A stretch of 6,208 bases of DNA from PVC group bacterium (GTDB lineage Bacteria > Verrucomicrobiota > Kiritimatiellia > SS1-B-03-39 > UBA6053). The DNA is taken from NCBI GenBank assembly GCA_003565035.1, contig PXDP01000466.1, positions 1-6,208 of the forward strand, written 5' to 3'. The notes below the pieces were generated by a model, which saw only the letters and a list, made by a program, of their open reading frames with translations, was not told where the DNA came from and did no database searches. Positions 1-3,982 of the stretch are shown here, piece by piece; the stretch's first letter is position 1; each line of letters begins with the position of its first letter. The position numbers and the translations under genes are program-made.

Positions 1-1
1 G

Positions 2-481
2 ACCGATATCGGATCGCATCAGTTTGAGCAGTTCCTGACATATACCGGGGCGAAAGATGCGGTGGTGAATTTTGCCCGGGTCGAGAATTTCGCCAACCCC
101 GAGTTTCCCGAGCTGGAGGATTTCGGTGAGGCCAACCTGACCACCGACACCGGAGCCTCCTGCTACTGCCGTCTGGATTGGTTTAACCCGAAGGCCAGCC
201 GTACCTGGGGGGACGGACGCAGTGTGATTCTTGGAACCAACGGCTACATCGAAATCCGAAAATACATTGATGTCTGCAACGGCGACGGCGGAAAAATTTT
301 CCTGGTGAACGACAAGGTCGAGCAGTGCATTGAATGCAATGGTAAAATCGGGTTTCCATTCTTCGGGAAATTCATTCTCGACATCCTCAACGGCACCGAA
401 AACGCCATGACCCAGGAACATGCGTTCAAGGCGGCGGAATTGTCGATGCTGGCCCAGAAAATGGCACTGGAAGTAAAATGA
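2..481 (+). CDS. Gfo/Idh/MocA-family NAD(P)-dependent oxidoreductase, C-terminal part (5' truncated by window)
   Basis: The frame is open from base 2 to the TGA at 479-481, giving 159 visible residues; the GTG at 62 is an internal valine, not a start. The fragment opens with D-I-G-S-H (fragment residues 2-6). This matches the Asp-x3-His catalytic pair of inositol dehydrogenase and its relatives in the Gfo/Idh/MocA family. The C-terminal substrate domain follows, with the stretches PELEDFGEA, RTWGDGR, LGTNGYIEIRKY and TQEHAFKAAELS, which are typical of family members that act on sugars or cyclitols. The N-terminal Rossmann domain and the catalytic lysine lie upstream of the window. The likely role is a cytoplasmic oxidation or reduction of a sugar or inositol-type hydroxyl using NAD(P)(H); the substrate cannot be read from this part. 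The stop overlaps the next start (ATGA), implying translational coupling. Family assignment is confident; substrate is unknown. Confidence 0.88.
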   Translation, partial: TDIGSHQFEQFLTYTGAKDAVVNFARVENFANPEFPELEDFGEANLTTDTGASCYCRLDWFNPKASRTWGDGRSVILGTNGYIEIRKYIDVCNGDGGKIFLVNDKVEQCIECNGKIGFPFFGKFILDILNGTENAMTQEHAFKAAELSMLAQKMALEVK

Positions 482-816
482 AAGACGAAATGCTGAAAAA
501 ACACTGTCAGGCCTGCGAACAAGGCACCGGACTGTTAGAAGAAACGGCTTTGCATGAGGCGATGCGCAAACTTCCGGATTGGGAGCTGGACGCGGAGGAA
601 AACGCGATTTCCCGCGTGTTTGAGTTTAAAAACTTCTACAAGACCATGGCGTTTGTGAATGCGGTGGCATGGATTGCGAACCGCGAGGATCATCATCCGG
701 ATCTGGAAGTGGGATACAGCCAGTGCAAGATCACATACAGCACCCATTCGGCGGGCGGTTTGACCGAAAACGATCTGGTCTGCGCGGCGGCGATCGATAA
801 GCTTTCCGGCGATTGA
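478..816 (+). CDS. phhB: Pterin-4a-carbinolamine dehydratase (PCD/PhhB-like)
   Basis: This 112-residue protein has the full active-site signature of 4a-hydroxytetrahydrobiopterin dehydratase (EC 4.2.1.96): E70-D-H72-H73-P74, then H90, then D99. The spacing equals that of His61, His62, His79 and Asp88 in the mammalian enzyme. The length is normal for the family. An N-terminal C10-x2-C13 pair is also typical of bacterial members. The enzyme dehydrates the carbinolamine formed by pterin-dependent aromatic amino acid hydroxylases so that the cofactor can be recycled. No hydroxylase or dihydropteridine reductase is visible here, so its partner is elsewhere or its role differs. The start at 478 overlaps the upstream stop (ATGA) and has GGAAG at 469-473, only 4 nt upstream. 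ATG 490 is an alternative that would remove four residues. Family call is strong; the gene symbol is by homology of function. Confidence 0.93.
   Translation: MKDEMLKKHCQACEQGTGLLEETALHEAMRKLPDWELDAEENAISRVFEFKNFYKTMAFVNAVAWIANREDHHPDLEVGYSQCKITYSTHSAGGLTENDLVCAAAIDKLSGD
480..492 (+). repeat. 13-nt motif GAAAGACGAAATG, first copy
   Basis: The same 13 bases occur at 480-492 and 855-867. In both, the ATG is the last three bases; the second copy ends in the membrane-protein start codon. By analogy the first may mark ATG 490 as the true dehydratase start. Chance occurrence is quite possible. Confidence 0.4.
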
Positions 817-854
817 AAGGAAGAATTTTTGTAATTTTCCACCTCTTGTATTGC

Positions 855-867
855 GAAAGACGAAATG
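855..867 (+). repeat. 13-nt motif GAAAGACGAAATG, second copy
   Basis: Identical to 480-492; its ATG is the start codon of the polytopic membrane protein. The purine-rich GAAAGACGA may serve as its weak ribosome binding site. Confidence 0.4.
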
Positions 868-2991
868 TTTGTCACCATAGCTGCAGCTCTTATTGGAATT
901 TTGACCTTGGTCCTGGTCAAGCAGCCCGGACCTTGGATTGATTCGAATATGCTTTTCTGGTTCGTGCCCGTGCTTCTTTTGTCATTGATTTCGCAGAAGC
1001 GGTTGCCGGGGGAGGGGTCAGACACACCGGATGGAAATGGGTCCCGTTCGACGGGGACCGCTCTGGTCCTCCTGTTTCTTGTGGCGATCGCATCGAGCTG
1101 GATCACTTACCCGTGGTTTTATTTTAATTACTGGAACCCCGATGAGTTCGGGAGGGATTCATGGGGATTGATTGCCTTTACTGGACATGCCGCGATTCTG
1201 ACGGTTTTTCTCAAGCGGTTCCCCCAGTACTGGAAGCCAGCTTTTGCCCTCTCTATCCTGGTGCCGATGATTCTGACTTATGTGACCTTACTGCGAAGCA
1301 CCAATTGGGGGATGGCCATTTATACGGATGACCACCCCTCCTTTATGTACCGACTCTGGCTCATAGGGCAAAGCTTCCCGCGGCTTGAAAATTACGTGCC
1401 ACAGTGGTGTGCCGGCACAGTGGAAAAGACCCCGATTCTCACCGGGGCATGGATACCGGGCATTTTCTTTTTGCCGGTATGGATTTTTTCACTCCCGCAT
1501 GAGTTTTATACGCCTCTTTTCGGGATCATGTACCTGGTGCTGGTTCCATTGCTGATTGCCGGGTCCATACGCATTCTTGGCGGATCCCGCACCGCCGCTC
1601 TCTGCGGTGCGGCCCTTTCGGTAATTCCCACCCGTGAGTATACACTCTGGCTGTTGCATTTTGGCACCATCGGGGCGAATTTCGCCATGGCGCTGACGAT
1701 CCCCATCTCGGCATTGCTCTACCGGATTCTGTTTCAAAAAGGGGGGCGTGGTTCTTCCCTGGCCTTGACGGCTTGTGTTCTACTGATGGCGTTATGGCCC
1801 CTGGGGCCGTTCATGGCTCTCCCCATGATCTTTACCGTGCTGTTTCACGCGAAGCATCTGACGCGACGATCCTTTAGGTGGCTTTTGTTGGCAGGGATTT
1901 TCGCGGGTATTCCATTGCTCGTGTATTATCGCTCAGTGCTCATTGGCGGGAAAATTATGGGGGAGGCGGGCCAAGGGATTCGGTTGGTGGGGTTGACCCT
2001 GAACGGGCTGCGGGAGGGGGCCACTTTGCTGAGGTATCACATACTCAGGGGGCATCCGCTTCTGGTGTGTATGGGATTTGCGGGCGGGCTGACCTTCCTG
2101 AGAAATTCTCTGCGCACGTGGACCTTGTCCATACTGGCCTGCTTTATCCTGCTGGCGGGCTTGGCGAATGTGCTCTTGCCAGGATACCAGCTCTACCGCC
2201 TTGGTATTCCAATGGTTTTCGCCGCCATTCCACCCGCGATTCTCGCTGTCGACAAGCTTATCCACTTGAAACCAGCCCTCCAGACCTCTCTACTGGCCCT
2301 GCTCTTGGCAACCTTTCCTGCAAGTGCATGGAATTCCGTTTTCATATTCACGCGCCAAGGACATGAACAATATTTCCCTTTGCCCCATTCGATTGTGCAG
2401 CTCGGTGAGTTGATTCATCGAGAGCAAATCCATGAGGGCCGCGTCCTGCTGACGGGAAGGGTTGGAGAGGACATTGGAGGAGGCCATATCGGATATCTTG
2501 CCGTACTCTTTGACCGGGAGATGCTCGGAAATGCCTACGCTCATAACCAAAACTTCGCTTGGCAGGCAGGCACCCCTCCTGGTTTCCTGCCTGAGACCCC
2601 CGAATTTTTCCGGATGTTTGTGGATACGTTTGCTGCCAGCATGCTCGTGGTCATTCAAGACGACTGGCGCAAATTCCTCAACGCGCAGCCCGATGCGTAC
2701 GAGCTGGTCGGGGAAATTTTGGACGGGGCCACTCACTACAGTGTGTACCGGGTTGTAGAACCCTCCGGATTTTTCATCGAAGGTTCCGGACGCATTGAGG
2801 CGGGCCCCAACCGGATTCTCCTGGAACTTGACGGTGTCTATGACCGCGTGCGAATCCGCTATCGCTGGGCCGAAGGTCTGGTCGTCGAGGAACCGGCACG
2901 TATCGTTCCTTTTGAAACGCCCGAGGGCGTACGTTTGATCGAAGTCGAACCCGGCGGACTGCCCCGGGTCACCATCCGATACAGACGCTAA
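865..2991 (+). CDS. Polytopic membrane protein of the 'PTPS-related' GT-C-like family
   Basis: This is a 708-residue protein. Roughly the first 490 residues contain about 14-15 hydrophobic segments, for example near 3-20, 29-45, 64-84, 101-116, 125-143, 194-236, 262-288, 298-328, 338-356, 397-436, 447-463 and 470-488. The last ~215 residues are soluble. After the fifth segment comes T-D155-D156-H157-P followed by a hydrophilic loop to about 195. An acidic pair in the first large extracytoplasmic loop is the hallmark of GT-C glycosyltransferases, which use polyprenyl-phosphate sugars. The layout matches what I recall of Pfam PTPS_related (PF10131), including a C-terminal region with GHIGYLAVLF (540-549) and a beta-rich end. 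The family name does not demonstrate pterin chemistry. I infer transfer of a sugar to an exported glycan or protein; donor and acceptor are unknown. ATG 865 is the first good start after an in-frame TAA at 832-834; its ribosome site is weak. The 48-bp gap after the dehydratase suggests one operon. Confidence 0.72.
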   Translation: MFVTIAAALIGILTLVLVKQPGPWIDSNMLFWFVPVLLLSLISQKRLPGEGSDTPDGNGSRSTGTALVLLFLVAIASSWITYPWFYFNYWNPDEFGRDSWGLIAFTGHAAILTVFLKRFPQYWKPAFALSILVPMILTYVTLLRSTNWGMAIYTDDHPSFMYRLWLIGQSFPRLENYVPQWCAGTVEKTPILTGAWIPGIFFLPVWIFSLPHEFYTPLFGIMYLVLVPLLIAGSIRILGGSRTAALCGAALSVIPTREYTLWLLHFGTIGANFAMALTIPISALLYRILFQKGGRGSSLALTACVLLMALWPLGPFMALPMIFTVLFHAKHLTRRSFRWLLLAGIFAGIPLLVYYRSVLIGGKIMGEAGQGIRLVGLTLNGLREGATLLRYHILRGHPLLVCMGFAGGLTFLRNSLRTWTLSILACFILLAGLANVLLPGYQLYRLGIPMVFAAIPPAILAVDKLIHLKPALQTSLLALLLATFPASAWNSVFIFTRQGHEQYFPLPHSIVQLGELIHREQIHEGRVLLTGRVGEDIGGGHIGYLAVLFDREMLGNAYAHNQNFAWQAGTPPGFLPETPEFFRMFVDTFAASMLVVIQDDWRKFLNAQPDAYELVGEILDGATHYSVYRVVEPSGFFIEGSGRIEAGPNRILLELDGVYDRVRIRYRWAEGLVVEEPARIVPFETPEGVRLIEVEPGGLPRVTIRYRR

Positions 2992-3000
2992 AGCTTGATT

Positions 3001-3029
3001 ACCGGTAATGCATTCCCTTGCAGGCCGGT
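3001..3029. terminator. Candidate bidirectional hairpin between convergent genes
   Basis: In the 42-bp gap between two converging stop codons there is a two-part hairpin. The outer stem is ACCGG (3001-3005) with CCGGT (3025-3029), and the inner stem is TGCA (3009-3012) with TGCA (3019-3022) around a 6-base loop. Internal bulges are TAA and GG. Position and symmetry fit a shared terminator, but neither strand has a clear T-tract after it, so intrinsic termination is unproven. Confidence 0.35.
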
Positions 3030-3033
3030 TCGA

Positions 3034-3252
3034 TCAGGTGCAACCGCGCATGACAAAAAGAAGGAGAAGGATGGGAATGGGAATTCCGATCAGCCACAGG
3101 ATTCCCCAGCCGAGTGCTCCCTTTTTGTCCGGATGATCTTCCGGGGGCGCGTTCGTCCCGGCGGTATCAGGTGTTGAGCGGATGTCAGGGTTTGGAGAAT
3201 GCAAGGTCTGTTCGACCGGAAGGGTTTGGTGGTCTTGAGGTGTGTCGGGCAT
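3034..3252 (-). CDS. Small single-span (tail-anchored type) membrane protein, hypothetical
   Basis: This 72-residue protein starts at 3252 and has a good ribosome site, AAGGA, at 3259-3263 (6 nt from the ATG). Residues 1-44 are polar and rich in Pro, Asp and Thr, and end in a Lys-Lys pair. Residues 47-68 form one hydrophobic segment (LGWGILWLIGIPIP, then a leucine run), followed by the short tail RGCT. With no N-terminal signal and the membrane segment at the very end, it looks tail-anchored, with the acidic N-terminus probably cytoplasmic. The Gly-Ile-Pro-Ile-Pro core and the RGCT tail resemble short hypothetical proteins I recall from several bacterial genomes, but I cannot name a family or function. 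It lies 140 bp downstream of the Dabb gene on the same strand and converges on the membrane-protein gene. The strong ribosome site and the clean hydrophobic segment argue that it is real. Confidence 0.68.
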   Translation of the reverse strand: MPDTPQDHQTLPVEQTLHSPNPDIRSTPDTAGTNAPPEDHPDKKGALGWGILWLIGIPIPILLLLFVMRGCT

Positions 3253-3339
3253 AGCGGGTCCTTGGGTTGGATTGATGTTACCCTGACACTTTAAATCAAC
3301 TGCCTCTGTTTTGAAATGGGGTCAAACCATACCTGAAAG

Positions 3340-3383
3340 CTCTGCCGGCTGATATCTCGATGATGATGTTGTTCAGCTCAGAG
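3340..3383 (-). terminator. Possible hairpin downstream of the Dabb gene
   Basis: Ten bases past the Dabb stop codon (read on the minus strand) lies CTCTG-A-GCTG, a 22-base loop, then CAGC-CGG-CAGAG. On the plus strand the arms are 3340-3344 with 3379-3383 and 3348-3351 with 3374-3377. The sequence CTTTC follows the hairpin on the minus strand, only a poor U-tract. It could attenuate transcription into the small membrane-protein gene, but the long loop makes this weak. Confidence 0.22.
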
Positions 3384-3392
3384 GGGGGGAGG

Positions 3393-3686
3393 TTACCGCA
3401 ATTTGATGTAATCCAACTCCATGAACGATTCAATCTCAGGTTTCCACCGGGTTTCAACGAAATGAACGTGTTCAGGATGGTTGTTGTAAGCATCGTATTC
3501 CGACTGGGATGCGAATTCCATAGAGAAACCGTATTCGAAGTCATTTTTCAGGCTGACCTGACGGTAGCTCTGAAAATTCTGCACCATGGGCAGGTTTCCC
3601 AAGGCGACCCCGGCATCCAGGAAGGATTTTTCTTCCGGTGAGTTTTGGGGATGTTTGGTTTTAAAGGCGACGGTATGGATGATCAT
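3393..3686 (-). CDS. Dabb (stress-responsive alpha/beta barrel) domain protein
   Basis: This 97-residue protein is a single Dabb domain (Pfam PF07876), a dimeric ferredoxin-like fold. It opens with the first strand IIHTVAFKTK (2-11). It has the central YRQVSLKNDFEYGFSMEF block (41-58) and ends with the conserved helix region YDAYNNHPEHVHFV (64-77) and RWKPEIESF (80-88). H70-P71-x-H73 is the usual family signature. Length is normal. The start is fixed at 3686 by a perfect AAGGAG 7 nt upstream (plus-strand 3694-3699); an in-frame ATG at 3737 would add 17 residues unlike the family and lacks this support. Family members are mostly uncharacterised; some plant homologues are stress-induced or act as cyclases, and bacterial roles are generally unknown. 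It is transcribed divergently from the secreted-protein gene, with its own candidate promoter at 3784-3812. Confidence 0.9.
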   Translation of the reverse strand: MIIHTVAFKTKHPQNSPEEKSFLDAGVALGNLPMVQNFQSYRQVSLKNDFEYGFSMEFASQSEYDAYNNHPEHVHFVETRWKPEIESFMELDYIKLR

Positions 3687-3693
3687 GTTGGTT

Positions 3694-3699
3694 CTCCTT
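3694..3699 (-). promoter_or_regulatory. Ribosome binding site that fixes the Dabb start
   Basis: AAGGAG on the minus strand, 7 nt before ATG 3686. It shows the organism uses canonical Shine-Dalgarno pairing and rules out the longer start at 3737. Confidence 0.85.
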
Positions 3700-3749
3700 G
3701 TTACGTGACTAGGATGATCTGCTTCATCAATCAACAAAAATCAAGACGC

Positions 3750-3800
3750 AAGGATGACTTAGCCCGGAGATGGCCCTCCGACTATTTTAAATCCATCCTT
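3750..3800. repeat. Nested inverted repeats over the Dabb promoter and start point
   Basis: The outer arms are AAGGATG (3750-3756) and CATCCTT (3794-3800). Inside them, TAG (3760-3762) pairs with CTA (3782-3784), and CGGAG (3765-3769) pairs with CTCCG (3776-3780) around the 6-base spacer ATGGCC. The inner dyad lies over the predicted -10/+1 region of the minus-strand Dabb promoter, and the right outer arm lies in its -35/-10 spacer. It could be an operator, a small structured RNA, or a miniature repeat element. A direct copy of AGGATGA also occurs at 3711-3717, 40 bp from the one at 3751-3757. Confidence 0.5.
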
Positions 3801-3812
3801 ATCGGGTCACAA
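3784..3812 (-). promoter_or_regulatory. Candidate sigma-70 promoter for the Dabb gene
   Basis: Read on the minus strand, the -35 box is TTGTGA (plus 3807-3812, 4 of 6 to consensus), followed by a 17-bp spacer, then the -10 box TAAAAT (plus 3784-3789, 5 of 6). The expected start is near 3777, giving a 5' leader of about 90 nt before ATG 3686. This is the best-matching promoter I can see in the divergent spacer. Confidence 0.5.
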
Positions 3813-3829
3813 AAATGCATAAAATGCAG
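3812..3829 (+). repeat. Tandem 9-bp repeat, AAAATGCAT/AAAATGCAG
   Basis: Two adjacent 9-bp units (3812-3820 and 3821-3829) differ only in the last base. They abut the -35 box of the Dabb promoter candidate and could be paired binding sites, though such a short repeat can arise by chance in AT-rich DNA. Confidence 0.35.
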
Positions 3830-3847
3830 TATTCGCGTAGATTAGGA

Positions 3848-3864
3848 ATTTTTTTATAAAAAAT
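3848..3864. repeat. 17-bp AT-only palindrome in the divergent spacer
   Basis: A perfect 7-bp inverted repeat, ATTTTTT-TAT-AAAAAAT, sits immediately upstream of the candidate promoters for the secreted protein. A- and T-tracts at this position can act as UP elements or intrinsically bent DNA, or be a site for AT-binding nucleoid proteins. It has no GC base pairs, so it is unlikely to be a terminator. Confidence 0.45.
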
Positions 3865-3866
3865 CA

Positions 3867-3905
3867 TTGACCAAATTGTGCATCAAGGAATAGAGTGGCT
3901 ATTAT
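3867..3905 (+). promoter_or_regulatory. Overlapping candidate promoters for the secreted-protein gene
   Basis: Two weak sigma-70-like pairs overlap. One is TTGACC (3867-3872), an 18-bp spacer and TAGAGT (3891-3896). The other is TTGTGC (3876-3881), an 18-bp spacer and TATTAT (3900-3905). Either would give a leader of about 70-85 nt before ATG 3983. Neither is decisive. A TAnnTTTG match (3910-3917), like the Bacteroidota -7 box, has no TTTG-type -33 box at the right distance. Confidence 0.3.
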
Positions 3906-3982
3906 AACCTAACTTTGTAAATTTAACATTCTGCGATTTCTTGGGGTGTTGCATCTCCTAAGCGCAAAAGAACGCAACCACT

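Larger units (their letters stand above)
3687..3982. other. 296-bp divergent intergenic control region
   Basis: I see no supportable gene in this stretch between two diverging genes. Its right half is clearly more AT-rich than the flanking coding DNA. It carries, left to right, the Dabb ribosome site, the imperfect palindrome GTTACGTGAC (3700-3709), the nested inverted repeats, the Dabb promoter, a tandem 9-mer, an AT palindrome and weak plus-strand promoters. No strong Shine-Dalgarno precedes ATG 3983. Confidence 0.6.

Noticed and set aside
1736..1746. A5-G6 run as a programmed frameshift site in the membrane-protein gene
   Set aside because: In the reading frame it is CAA AAA GGG GGG, which does not fit the X-XXY-YYZ slippery pattern, and the frame continues normally to the family-like C-terminus.
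1878..2366. A 162-codon plus-strand open frame inside the membrane-protein gene
   Set aside because: It lies wholly within the 708-codon gene in another frame, encodes no recognisable domain, and the host frame has clear membrane segments and family features through this stretch.
3687..3737. Longer Dabb start at ATG 3737
   Set aside because: It would add 17 residues before the conserved IIHTVAF start of the domain, while ATG 3686 has a perfect AAGGAG site.
3765..3789. CGGAG/CTCCG hairpin followed by ACTATTTTA as a plus-strand intrinsic terminator
   Set aside because: No plus-strand gene ends nearby and the T-run is short and interrupted; an operator on the Dabb promoter explains the position better.
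3645..3845. Plus-strand 66-codon open frame across the Dabb 5' end and spacer
   Set aside because: It overlaps a well-supported gene on the other strand, has no ribosome site and shows no protein-like features.
3910..3917. TAACTTTG as a Bacteroidota-type -7 box
   Set aside because: There is no TTTG-type -33 element at the right distance, and the strong AAGGAG ribosome site elsewhere in the window is unlike Bacteroidota.
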